From the NCBI RefSeq assembly GCF_006517395.1, contig NZ_VDCY01000003.1, forward strand, positions 186,001 through 250,000: 64,000 nucleotides of DNA, given 5' to 3'. A program made the translations under genes and the position numbers. This document shows positions 16,148 through 24,254 of the stretch, in pieces. How positions within the stretch are numbered: position 1 is the stretch's first letter; each line of letters starts with the position of its first letter. The notes beneath the pieces are model-generated. The model did no database searches. It saw only the letters and a program-made list of their open reading frames with translations, and was not told where the DNA came from. Source of the DNA: Terrilactibacillus laevilacticus. GTDB lineage: Bacteria > Bacillota > Bacilli > Bacillales > Sporolactobacillaceae.

Positions 16148-16663
16148 TTACTCCAACGTAAAACTATTAGAAAATTCATCAACAGGCTGCCCATGGATGT
16201 CCATATATTGCACGTTGATTTCTTTGTGATCCGGGCTGACATCACAAACGACATAGGTGCGGTAGGCACTGTTTCTTGGAAGAAGGAGACTTCCCGGATT
16301 AATAAAAACGCAGTTTCCCTCTTTAAAAGCTACTGCAACATGCGTGTGTCCAAAACATGCAATTTGAGCTTCTTGTTCCAGAGCTTTATAGATTAAATTC
16401 ATAGGTGACTGTTTGACACCCACAAGATGACCATGAGTGACAAATACGTTTAAACCTTCCAATGATTTTACAACAAACTCCGGAAAATCCCCGCGAAAAT
16501 CACAGTTCCCTTTCACTGCGATGTATGGTGCCATCTGACTACTATCTGGAGTAAGTTCTGAATCACCACAATGAATAAAAGCATCCGCATCTTGATGACG
16601 TTTGACAAGATCCATTAATTCATCGGTCAACCCATGGCTGTCACTTGTGATGATGAGTTTCAT
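16148..16663 (-). CDS. ysnB: YfcE/YsnB-family metallophosphoesterase
   Basis: A 171-residue cytoplasmic calcineurin-like phosphoesterase. Metal motifs are intact: SDSHG at the N-terminus, FIHCGDSE, VKGNCDF, VTHGHLVG and CFGHTHVA. Family members hydrolyse phosphodiesters in vitro with Mn2+; the cellular substrate is unsettled. The ATG immediately follows the rdgB stop (TAAATG), so translation is coupled. This is the third gene of the rph-rdgB-ysnB operon, as in B. subtilis. Confidence 0.9.
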   Translation of the reverse strand: MKLIITSDSHGLTDELMDLVKRHQDADAFIHCGDSELTPDSSQMAPYIAVKGNCDFRGDFPEFVVKSLEGLNVFVTHGHLVGVKQSPMNLIYKALEQEAQIACFGHTHVAVAFKEGNCVFINPGSLLLPRNSAYRTYVVCDVSPDHKEINVQYMDIHGQPVDEFSNSFTLE

Positions 16664-17266
16664 TTAGAAACCCCCTCTCCATTCTTTCCAATAGGTTTTT
16701 AACTGTTCTAAAGCATGACCTCGGTGACTGATTTTATTTTTCTCAGGTTGAGACAGTTCTGCTAGAGTTTTCCCTTTTTGTGGAAAATAAAAGATCGGAT
16801 CATAGCCAAATCCACCTTCGCCAATCGGCGCTTCCGTAATTTTCCCTTCACAAATCCCTCTGAAAAATTCAGTTTGTTTCCCAGGAATGGCTAAGGCAAG
16901 AACACAAACAAATCGAGCTGTCCGTTCGTCCTCTGGAACCTCTTTAAGTTCTGAGAGGACTTTTTCCGTATTGTGTTGATCGTTTTTATCCAATCCCGCA
17001 TATCTTGCAGAATAAACACCAGGTCTGCCATCCAAAGCATCAACCACGAGACCTGAATCATCTGCTATCGTGATCATATTCGTCCTTGCACATATTTCTT
17101 CGGCTTTTAGAGCTGCATTTTCTTCAAATGTCTCGCCGGTTTCCTCGACATCAATGGGCTCATCTAGATCAGATAACGAGAGAACCTTGACATCAAATGA
17201 TGACAATAACGCCTTGAATTCTTTTACTTTTCCTTGATTATTTGAAGCAATCATGATTTGTTGCAT
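16664..17266 (-). CDS. rdgB: XTP/dITP diphosphatase (RdgB/Ham1)
   Basis: A 200-residue pyrophosphatase that removes non-canonical purine nucleotides (XTP, dITP, dHAPTP) from the nucleotide pool. Conserved motifs: IASNNQGKVKEF (substrate loop), ETGETFEENA, ADDSGLVVDALDGRPGVYSAR (active Asp), GEGGFGYDPIFYFP and KNKISHRGHA. Length is normal for the family. It lies downstream of rph with a 95-nt gap and abuts ysnB. The ATG has GAGGGGTTTC upstream. Confidence 0.95.
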   Translation of the reverse strand: MQQIMIASNNQGKVKEFKALLSSFDVKVLSLSDLDEPIDVEETGETFEENAALKAEEICARTNMITIADDSGLVVDALDGRPGVYSARYAGLDKNDQHNTEKVLSELKEVPEDERTARFVCVLALAIPGKQTEFFRGICEGKITEAPIGEGGFGYDPIFYFPQKGKTLAELSQPEKNKISHRGHALEQLKTYWKEWRGGF

Positions 17267-17361
17267 GAAACCCCTCCAAAATTTTTAAGCGCAATGTTAT
17301 ACATATGGCACATTCCTTGAGTCAATACTAAATAATTCAAGAAATGGATAAACGCAAGTTG

Positions 17362-18093
17362 TTACTCAAAATTTTCGTCACCTAAAATGGTCTTTTGTAC
17401 ACTAATCAATTCCCTTATCCCTTTTTTTGCTAAACCTATTAATGTTGCCAAATGTTCTTCAGAGAACGTCGCTTCTTCCCCAGTGCCTTGAATCTCGACA
17501 AATTCGCCTTTTCCTGTCATCACAATGTTCATATCCACGTCTGCACTAGAATCTTCTTGATAACATAAATCAAGTATCGGTCCAGCGGTTGGATGAATAC
17601 CAACAGAGGTGGCTGCAAGGTATGTTTTCACCGGCATCGCTTTAATTTGTTTTTGATTAACAGCCTTTCTAAAAGCAAGAACCATAGCAACAAACGCTCC
17701 TGTTATGGAGGCTGTTCGTGTCCCTCCATCAGCTTGAATAACATCACAATCTAACCAAAGCGTTTTCTCACCCATCTTATCCAATTCAACGACTGAACGA
17801 AGGGCACGGCCAATCAAACGTTGAATTTCCATTGTACGACCTGTAACTTTTCCTTTACTGGATTCTCGGATCGTTCTTTGCGCTGTTGCTCGTGGTAACA
17901 TCGCATATTCTGCTGTGATCCATCCTTTGCCTTGACCTCTCATGAAAGGAGGAACACGATCTTCTATGGTTGCTGTACAGATCACCTTTGTATTCCCTAC
18001 TGTGATAAGAACTGATCCTTCTGGATGTATTGTATAATTCGGTTCAATATGTATGGGTCTTAATTCATTATTTTCTCTTCCGTCTTGTCTCAT
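17362..18093 (-). CDS. rph: Ribonuclease PH
   Basis: A 243-residue phosphorolytic 3'-5' exoribonuclease that trims tRNA 3' ends; works as a hexameric ring. Seen motifs: NELRPI at the N-terminus, [68 protein letters not shown]. Catalytic Asp lies in [24 protein letters not shown] precedes the ATG at 18093. It is the first gene of the rph-rdgB-ysnB unit; a family-2 repeat lies in its upstream region. Confidence 0.95.
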   Translation of the reverse strand: MRQDGRENNELRPIHIEPNYTIHPEGSVLITVGNTKVICTATIEDRVPPFMRGQGKGWITAEYAMLPRATAQRTIRESSKGKVTGRTMEIQRLIGRALRSVVELDKMGEKTLWLDCDVIQADGGTRTASITGAFVAMVLAFRKAVNQKQIKAMPVKTYLAATSVGIHPTAGPILDLCYQEDSSADVDMNIVMTGKGEFVEIQGTGEEATFSEEHLATLIGLAKKGIRELISVQKTILGDENFE

Positions 18094-18123
18094 GATAATC
18101 CTCCAAATAGGTATGATTTCATT

Positions 18124-18227
18124 AAAGAAAACTTGCCGATTGGCCAGCCTGTAAGGCGCAGACAGAGGCCTAAGCCCGCACTTATACTTTATACCTTAAA
18201 TTTTTTTACTTTCTTAAAGTGTAAAAA
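18124..18227 (+). repeat. Dispersed repeat family 2, copy c
   Basis: Starts AAAGAAAACTTGCCGATTG and runs through GGCGCAGACAGAGGCC and ACTTATACTTTATACCTTAAA to TTTCTTAAAGTG. It sits between gerM and rph, upstream of rph on the minus strand. The rest of the 18094-18426 gap holds no gene I can support. Confidence 0.8.
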
Positions 18228-18426
18228 TAGAGGCAACAAGTCGTCGCCCCCTTAACTATAACATATTTACAGTCAACGATTAAAAGGTAACAGTTGTATC
18301 TTATTAAATGTGGTTTGTCAACGAAAGCTTTCGTCACTATAAAGGTATTAGTCCTTCCCGGTGTAATGCCCTTCATTGCCTTTTTTCTGATGCTATCCTT
18401 TTCCCTTAATACAAATTATGATGGTC

Positions 18427-19440
18427 CTACACCCCCGTCTTATTTACAACCGGACGACTCACGGGCACGGTTATTGGTTCACCGGATTCCAGCATAACGC
18501 TCTTAGATCCTTCAACATTAATCTTGACTTTTTTAATATTCGGTTGAGCCGTTAAGGTTAAAGCTAAACAATTAATAGCTTCCCTACTGACGGATTTTTT
18601 CTTATTACTTGAGAAAAGGGCTTTGTTAAAGTTTAAAATAGCGACGCCATTTTTTATCACGGGTGCTTTTGTTAAAGCGACATCAACGCCGAGTGTTGAT
18701 GTTAAATCATCATCTGGCGGCCCTTCAATCAAGGCATTAACAGCAGCCGCCGCAGCTCCGCCTTTCGACAATGGAACACGGGTTGTCACTGGAACATAGT
18801 AATGCTCACCATGATGATTAGCAAGATAGTAGACTGTTACACTTTGACTTCTTGTCATATCAAAGGCTTGGCCAAGTTCTGAATTGATCCCATCTTTTCG
18901 AATTAAACCACGGCCAATCCGTTTACCGCTATATTTTAACTGATTTTGTAGTTTCCCATCCACTTTAAACTGAACACGTTTGATCTCTTTAAACTGCGTT
19001 AAGGTCCACGTGATCGATTGAAAAATAGCGGCCTCATCACTTGGCTTATATGACAACAGATCCTTTGAAAAATCAGCAACAAAGGTCCCATCTTTTTTCA
19101 AAGACGTCTTATTAACCATTGTTCCCGCAGGCAAAACAGCCATAAAACCATTAGGTAAAATATTACTAACAGGTCCGTCTTTTACAAGATAGTTAAGCGT
19201 ATCTTTAGCAGATGATGTTGACTTCGGCAAGTTGACCACTTGTGGAGACAAATGACCTGATTCATCTAATAAGTACAATTCACGAGGAACCGTTCCTGCT
19301 TTATTATCATTATTTTTTACATAGTCAATTTTATCGGGTTTTGGATTAATATCCCCTTCTGCTTTCAAGTTTAATCCGCATCCAGAAAGCAGGATTGATA
19401 ATGATAAGACTATTGAAAGTAGAATGATCCTCTTTCGCAT
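18427..19440 (-). CDS. gerM: Germination/sporulation lipoprotein GerM
   Basis: A 337-residue lipoprotein needed in sporulation (peptidoglycan/engulfment) and germination in B. subtilis. The signal peptide ends in the lipobox LLSGC (Cys21). Two GerMN domains follow (about residues 50-170 and 190-320), each with the LNYLVKDGP / VNALIEGPP motif and a GVAILNFNKALF-like strand. AGGAGGGTACGCC precedes the ATG. It is flanked by murI upstream and rph downstream, the conserved arrangement. Confidence 0.93.
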   Translation of the reverse strand: MRKRIILLSIVLSLSILLSGCGLNLKAEGDINPKPDKIDYVKNNDNKAGTVPRELYLLDESGHLSPQVVNLPKSTSSAKDTLNYLVKDGPVSNILPNGFMAVLPAGTMVNKTSLKKDGTFVADFSKDLLSYKPSDEAAIFQSITWTLTQFKEIKRVQFKVDGKLQNQLKYSGKRIGRGLIRKDGINSELGQAFDMTRSQSVTVYYLANHHGEHYYVPVTTRVPLSKGGAAAAAVNALIEGPPDDDLTSTLGVDVALTKAPVIKNGVAILNFNKALFSSNKKKSVSREAINCLALTLTAQPNIKKVKINVEGSKSVMLESGEPITVPVSRPVVNKTGV

Positions 19441-19509
19441 GGCGTACCCTCCTAAAATAGGTTTGTACTACCATGTATACGAGCTGTCTATGAAAATAGA
19501 CCATATACT

Positions 19510-20334
19510 CTATCCAATCATCTCTATTTCTTCAAGAGACACCGTATTAACTTCAGGAAAGAGAGCTAGCCAGTTTTGAACCATCATACCCAAAATACTT
19601 GGAGAACCAGTGGTATAAAAGATATGATGTGGCTTTGTTTCTGACTTACGTTTGATATTTTTGTGATAGAGAATGGTACTGACTTCTCTTGCTGTCTCTT
19701 CTCCAGAATCAATGAGTTGAATCTTATCTCCTACAACTTCTTTTATCACCTCTCTTAGTAATGGATAATGCGTGCACCCTAAGATGAGCGTATCCATTTT
19801 CGGATCATGTTTTATTAATTTTAATCGTTCTCTGATGACTTCTCTTGTATGGTGACTATTTAAATCTCCTGACTCAACGAGAGGGACAAATTCTGGACAG
19901 GCAAGGTCCGCCACGACAACATTTTTATCTATATCATGAAGGGCATAAACATAAGCTTTACTGTTGATCGTTCCTATGGTTCCAATGACACCAACATGTC
20001 TTGTGTGACTCACCTTTAATGCTGACCGAGCGCCAGGATGGATGACACCAATCACCGGAATAGGTAGCGCCTCTTTTATTTGTTCATAAACAGCTGCTGT
20101 GGCTGTATTACATGCGATAACTAGCATTTTTATGTCGTGATGTCTCAATAAATAATGAACCATTTGCCAAGTATATGTTTGAACTTCTGTAAAAGGTCTT
20201 GGTCCATAGGGGCATCGTAAATTATCCCCAAAGTAGACAATTTCCTCATTAGGTAATTGTCTCATAATCTCTTTTGCTACAGTTAACCCTCCAACACCTG
20301 AATCAATAACACCTATTGGCTGATTCACATTCAT
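19510..20334 (-). CDS. murI: Glutamate racemase
   Basis: A 274-residue cofactor-independent racemase supplying D-glutamate for peptidoglycan. The two catalytic cysteines are visible: Cys in VIACNTATAA and in LILGCTHYPLL; the N-terminal VIDSGVGGLTVAKE and FGDNLRCPYG motifs are typical. Cytoplasmic. B. subtilis racE occupies the same position next to gerM. The ATG follows ATGAGGCGATGA; a MITE-like element lies ~67 bp upstream and may separate it from its original promoter. Confidence 0.95.
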   Translation of the reverse strand: MNVNQPIGVIDSGVGGLTVAKEIMRQLPNEEIVYFGDNLRCPYGPRPFTEVQTYTWQMVHYLLRHHDIKMLVIACNTATAAVYEQIKEALPIPVIGVIHPGARSALKVSHTRHVGVIGTIGTINSKAYVYALHDIDKNVVVADLACPEFVPLVESGDLNSHHTREVIRERLKLIKHDPKMDTLILGCTHYPLLREVIKEVVGDKIQLIDSGEETAREVSTILYHKNIKRKSETKPHHIFYTTGSPSILGMMVQNWLALFPEVNTVSLEEIEMIG

Positions 20335-20400
20335 CGCCTCATTTATCTCTTATTCTTGATGTCCATTCAAATCATGCTATTATACATTTTTTTCTTATAA

Positions 20401-20556
20401 GTGCGTGTTCAGAAAGGTGACAAATTAGAAGCAAAAAGATCAAGGCGGCGCAGTTCCTTAGGACCGGAATGTAGGTTTTTACTACAAGAGGACCGGAATA
20501 AACGAGCGGGCGCCGAGATTCGCAGCTTATCATTTGGTAACTTTTTGAACAACCTC
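20401..20556 (+). mobile_element. MITE-like element, copy D (156 bp, TSD TATAA)
   Basis: GTGCGTGTTCAGAAAGGTGA to CTTTTTGAACAACCTC, flanked by TATAA at 20396-20400 and 20557-20561. Contains the full double GGACCGG/ATGTAG hairpin. Lies between gerE and murI. Confidence 0.9.
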
Positions 20557-20741
20557 TATAAAATTTGAACAACTTCTTACCCATTTTATCACATTAATCA
20601 AGTAGATAAATAGGCTTTAGGCCCTCCAACCATTATAAGAAAACTTGCGGGTTGATGTATCCATATGCTAATTAAAAACAATCTGTTAGAATGAGTTTAA
20701 CTTTGATTGCTAATAACCAAAAATGGGTATATATCATGTAT

Positions 20742-20815
20742 CTAAAGAAAACTTGCCGATTGCGGGGCCTTAAGGAGCAGATAGAGGTTACCTTAAATTT
20801 TTCTTTCTTAAAGTG
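20742..20815 (+). repeat. Dispersed repeat family 2, copy d (short)
   Basis: CTAAAGAAAACTTGCCGATTG, then GGGGCCTTAAGGAGCAGATAG and TTTCTTAAAGTG; it lacks ~25 bp of the centre. A further fragment, AAGAAAACTTGCGGGTTG, is at 20637-20656. Between gerE and murI nothing else is evident. Confidence 0.75.
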
Positions 20816-20827
20816 CAAAGAAAAAAC

Positions 20828-20852
20828 ATCGGCTTCTAAAAAAGAAGCCGAT
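20828..20852 (-). terminator. gerE terminator
   Basis: TCGGCTTCT pairs with AGAAGCCGA around AAAAA; on the minus strand it is followed by TGTTTTTT. Confidence 0.8.
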
Positions 20853-20857
20853 TCTTA

Positions 20858-21082
20858 TTAAAGTTCTAATTCTCCGAGCCTAAGTAATTCAACTACTGCT
20901 TGAGAGCGTCCCTTTACTCCCAATTTTTGCATTGTGTTAGAGATATGATTTCGAACGGTTTTTTCACTAATGAATAATTCTTGAGCAATATCCCTAGTCG
21001 TTTTATCTTGAACTAACAACTCGAAAACTTCTCTTTCCCTTTTGGTTAACAAAGGCTTCGGACGTTGGATATCTTCTTTCAA
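20858..21082 (-). CDS. gerE: Late mother-cell transcription regulator GerE
   Basis: A 74-residue LuxR-type HTH protein that modulates sigma-K genes for coat assembly. Core residues are almost identical to B. subtilis GerE: LLTKREREVFELLVQDKTT, AQELFISEKTVRNHIS, MQKLGVKGRSQAVVELL. I chose the TTG at 21082 as the start: AGGGAGGGGAAC lies just upstream and the length becomes exactly 74, as in B. subtilis; the TTG at 21106 has no ribosome site. sdhCAB, which normally follows upstream, is absent. Confidence 0.95.
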   Translation of the reverse strand: MKEDIQRPKPLLTKREREVFELLVQDKTTRDIAQELFISEKTVRNHISNTMQKLGVKGRSQAVVELLRLGELEL

Positions 21083-21265
21083 TAAGTTCCCCTCCCTGCT
21101 CGTCAAAAAAGAACTATTGTGGAAGGTATTTAGTCAAGATATCATATGATTTAAACACTTTTCTGGTGAGGGAAATGCTGTATATTGTTAAAAATGGGCA
21201 AGCCTCTTGTCTATTTAAAAAAATTTACATAAAAGATTGTTAAATAACATGATATTATTATATAA

Positions 21266-21419
21266 GTGCGTGTTCAAAAAGGCGACAAATTAGAAGCAAG
21301 AAGATCAAGGCGGCGCTGTTTTGAGGACCGGAATGTAGGTTTTTGCTACATGAGGACCGGAAAAACAAGCCAACGCCGAGATTCGTAGCTTATCATTTGG
21401 TGACTTTTTGAACATCCTC
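21266..21419 (+). mobile_element. MITE-like element, copy E (154 bp, TSD TATAA)
   Basis: GTGCGTGTTCAAAAAGGCGA to CTTTTTGAACATCCTC, flanked by TATAA at 21261-21265 and 21420-21424. It sits in the divergent gerE/yslB intergenic region where B. subtilis carries sdhCAB. Nothing else is evident in 21083-21483 beyond AT-rich promoter-like sequence. Confidence 0.9.
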
Positions 21420-21483
21420 TATAAAGATTAACTTATCCATTGTGACCTTTTTAAGTATAATTAAAGGTGGAGGAGAGATTAAG

Positions 21484-21951
21484 ATGAAAAAAAAATACAG
21501 TCAGCCAAAACCCGAGCATTATAGTAATACCCAGATCCCTGCCTTTGGATATGAATTATTACGAAGTGCCTTACTGCCTGAAATTTTAGGAGAAGAAATG
21601 ACTATGATCCTTTATTGGTCAGGTCGAAATTTAGCTCGTAGATATCCATTAAGCACCATCGATGAATTAATCCATTTTTTTGACCAGGCTGGCTGGGGAC
21701 GTCTTGAACTGATCGAAAAGGCCAAGAGCAAGATGACTTTCCACTTACAATCCGCTCTTATTCAATCAAGAATTAAAGATAACCCAGAAATACCATTCAC
21801 ATTAGAATCGGGATTTTTAGCCGAACAAATTCAAACACAACAGGGATTTATAACTGAAACTTATTCAGAAATCAAAAATGGAAAAGATAAAAAAGTGATC
21901 TTTCTCGTTAGATGGGACAATAAGGATCGTATCGTACCAACAGACGATTAA
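21484..21951 (+). CDS. yslB: YslB-family (DUF2507) protein
   Basis: A 155-residue cytoplasmic protein of the V4R-like/DUF2507 family, with QIPAFGYELLRSALLPEIL, ILYWSGRNLARRYPL, FFDQAGWGRLELIE and ESGFLAEQIQTQQG. Function is unclear. GGTGGAGGAGAGATTAAG before the ATG at 21484 fixes the start; an in-frame start 14 codons upstream lies before that site. In B. subtilis it sits between sdhC and lysC; here only lysC (convergent) remains adjacent. Confidence 0.9.
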   Translation: MKKKYSQPKPEHYSNTQIPAFGYELLRSALLPEILGEEMTMILYWSGRNLARRYPLSTIDELIHFFDQAGWGRLELIEKAKSKMTFHLQSALIQSRIKDNPEIPFTLESGFLAEQIQTQQGFITETYSEIKNGKDKKVIFLVRWDNKDRIVPTDD

Positions 21952-22023
21952 TAGTATAAATACATAATCTACTTCGCCTACATGACGAATCATAGTTTCC
22001 ATTACCTCTATTTAAGTAGACCT

Positions 22024-22066
22024 AAAAAAAGCGAAATAACGTTTTATACGTTATTTCGCTTTTTTA
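22024..22066. terminator. Bidirectional terminator between yslB and lysC
   Basis: AAAAAAAGCGAAATAACG pairs with CGTTATTTCGCTTTTTT around TTTTATA; both strands end in T-runs. Confidence 0.92.
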
Positions 22067-22107
22067 TATTATTTAAATTCGTTATTAACCTAGCTGGCCC
22101 ATTTTGT

Positions 22108-23337
22108 TTAATAGACTTTCGATACTTCATCTGATAATTTGAAACCAGCATGCAAGACATCAAGGGCTTTTAATAAATCTTTTTCATCAATGATGGTTGA
22201 AACTTTAATTTCAGATGTACTTACCATTTTTACTTTAATTGAATTCTCCGCAAGTTGGTGGAACATTGATGCAGCCACACCAGGATTAGAAACCATACCC
22301 GAACCGACGATCGAAACTTTCGCAAGTTGTGATTCTATCTTTAAATCCTGATATTCTAAACTCTCTTTGTTGTTTTCAAGTACATTTAACGTTTCCTCAA
22401 TCGATGTATTAATAATAGTAAATGATAGACTAACATTTTCTTCATCTAATACATTTTGTACAATAACATCAATATTGATATGATGTGCTGCTAATAAGTC
22501 AAATACTTGAGATAAGGAAACGAGGTTATTAGGTAATCCCAGTAAAGTTACTCGAGTCACATCTTTTTCAAATGCAAGTCCTCTTACCGCTCTTTCTTTC
22601 TCCAACGAAACTTCCTCCTTAATGACTGTACCTTCTTCGTTTTCAAATGATGATCGAACCACTAATGTAATGTCGTTGTTTTTGGCACATTCAACAGCTC
22701 TTGGGTGCAAAACACCAGCGCCTAAATAAGCGAGTTCAAGCATTTCATCATAGTTTATTTCTTTTAATTTCCGGGCCTTGTTTACAAAGCGAGGATCTAC
22801 AGTGAACACACCTGTTACATCTGTATAAATTTCACAAACAGAAGCATTAAATGCTGATGCCAACGCAACGGCCGATGTATCAGATCCTCCTCTGCCTAGT
22901 GTCGTGATGTTGCCATTTGCCACCCCTTGGAATCCCGCTACAATGACGATATGACCTTGATTCAAATATCGAAGTATCACAGGTGTTTTGATATTTTCAA
23001 TTCGTGCCGTTCCGTGGATGGCTTCTGTTTGAATACCTGCTTGCCATCCCGTTAAAGAAATCGATTTGTGACCGCGTTCTTGCAAGACCATTGAAAGCAA
23101 TGAGATGGTTACTTGTTCTCCAGTTGATAAAAGCATATCCATTTCACGTTTCGATGGTTGGCTTGTAATTTCATTTGCCATTGAAACCAATTGGTCTGTT
23201 GTTTTTCCCATGGCTGAAACAACTACGATAACTTGCTCCCCAGCATTTTTTTTGCTAATGATTCTGTCCGCTACTCGCTTTAATCTCTCCACCGAGCCAA
23301 CGGATGTTCCACCAAACTTCATGACTGAAATTGACAT
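22108..23337 (-). CDS. lysC: Aspartokinase, lysine-sensitive type
   Basis: A 409-residue aspartate kinase, the first step toward lysine, threonine, methionine and diaminopimelate. N-terminal kinase domain: SVMKFGGTSVGSVERL, VVSAMGKTTDQL, GRGGSDTSAVALA, YTDVTGVFTVDPR. C-terminal tandem ACT regulatory domains (about residues 260-409) with VSIVGSGMVSNPGVA. The length matches the B. subtilis LysC alpha chain. The start is the ATG at 23337 with AAGGGGAGAC upstream. Regulated by the lysine riboswitch ~600 bp upstream; two MITE-like elements lie in between. The internal start for the beta subunit was not resolved. Confidence 0.95.
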   Translation of the reverse strand: MSISVMKFGGTSVGSVERLKRVADRIISKKNAGEQVIVVVSAMGKTTDQLVSMANEITSQPSKREMDMLLSTGEQVTISLLSMVLQERGHKSISLTGWQAGIQTEAIHGTARIENIKTPVILRYLNQGHIVIVAGFQGVANGNITTLGRGGSDTSAVALASAFNASVCEIYTDVTGVFTVDPRFVNKARKLKEINYDEMLELAYLGAGVLHPRAVECAKNNDITLVVRSSFENEEGTVIKEEVSLEKERAVRGLAFEKDVTRVTLLGLPNNLVSLSQVFDLLAAHHINIDVIVQNVLDEENVSLSFTIINTSIEETLNVLENNKESLEYQDLKIESQLAKVSIVGSGMVSNPGVAASMFHQLAENSIKVKMVSTSEIKVSTIIDEKDLLKALDVLHAGFKLSDEVSKVY

Positions 23338-23433
23338 GTTATGTCTCCCCTTCGGCATCATCAGTGTGAAAAACGTCAGGCACCTTGAGGAATGGGTTTA
23401 AGTTTGACTTACAATAAAGATAACTAACTTATA

Positions 23434-23586
23434 GAGGTTGTTCAAAAAGTCACCAAATGATAGTGCGAATCCTCGGCGCCCGCTTGTTTTTCCGGTCCTC
23501 ATGTAGTAAAATCCTACATTCCGGTCCTCAAAACTACGCCGCCTTGATCTTCTTGCTTCTAATTTGTCGCCTTTTTGAACACGCAT
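23434..23586 (-). mobile_element. MITE-like element, copy F (153 bp, TSD TTATA)
   Basis: GAGGTTGTTCAAAAAGTCAC to CTTTTTGAACACGCAT, with TTATA at 23429-23433 and 23587-23591. Its last base (C in other copies) is changed to T. Located in the transcribed leader between the lysine riboswitch and lysC. Confidence 0.9.
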
Positions 23587-23591
23587 TTATA

Positions 23592-23868
23592 GAGGTTGTT
23601 CAAAAAGTCACCAAATGATAGTGTGAATCCTCGGCGCCCGCTTGTTTTTCCGGTCCTCATGTAGCGATACAAGAGGATCGTTGGATAAAATCGCTCACAT
23701 CCTGTGGCTGGCGCCTGAAGCTACCACATCCTGTGGAATGCTGGTCTTCAAAACTACGCCGCTCTTAGCCTCCGACGCCCAGGACGGGCAAGTAACTAGC
23801 GTTTCTTGCAGGATGCCAGCGTACTTAGCCAGTAACCTTTTTCATTTGTTACCTTTTTGAACACGCAC
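23592..23868 (-). mobile_element. MITE-like element, copy G (277 bp, long form, TSD TTATA)
   Basis: Directly follows copy F in the same orientation; TTATA occurs at 23587-23591 and 23869-23873, so three TTATA copies separate and bound the pair. One element inserted into the duplicated target of the other. It carries the long module (GACGCCCAGGACGGGC, AGTAACTAGCGTTTCTTGCA, CAGCGTACTTAGCCAGTAAC). Confidence 0.9.
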
Positions 23869-23954
23869 TTATAAGTAAATCTATAACAAACCGAATTTAA
23901 TCATCACGCTCATTAAGTATTTTTTATTTCTAATTGTTATTAGTATATTAGTAT

Positions 23955-24195
23955 AAAAAAAAACAGCGATATCTTCGCTGTTGTTGCTTGAACATAATAG
24001 ACCCAGTTCCTCAACATGCTAAAGATAGTTCTCCACACTATTAAAGTGTGACAGCCTCGTACTTATTCAGGTACGAGTCCAGCATAACCTTGTTTGAGTA
24101 AGGTTAAACTTCGGCATGTTTTCCTTTCAATGATCGTCATCGAACCCCAAACGTCCTCTTATCATCTAGTAATAAAACACGCACCTCTATCACTC
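23955..24195 (-). promoter_or_regulatory. Lysine riboswitch (L-box) with terminator, for lysC
   Basis: On the minus strand the conserved L-box elements appear in order: GATAGAGGTGCG, AAGAGGACG, GGGGTTCGATGACGA, GGAAAACATGCCGAAG, GCTGGACTCGTACC, GCTGTCACACT and GTGTGGAGAACTATC. The first and last form the P1 stem (GATAG/CTATC). The expression platform is the ACAGCGAAGATATCGCTGT hairpin plus a T-run at 23955-23982. By family knowledge lysine binding causes termination. Its gene, lysC, starts ~620 bp downstream because of the two inserted elements. Confidence 0.95.
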
Positions 24196-24254
24196 ATTGT
24201 TTTCATTTAAGATTAAATAGAAGTATAACAAAACCCTTACAATAGAACAACCGT

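Noticed and set aside
23434-23868. Tandem repeats F and G as a possible CRISPR array
   Set aside because: Units are 150-280 bp with inverted tips and target duplications, not short direct repeats with unique spacers; no cas genes are present.
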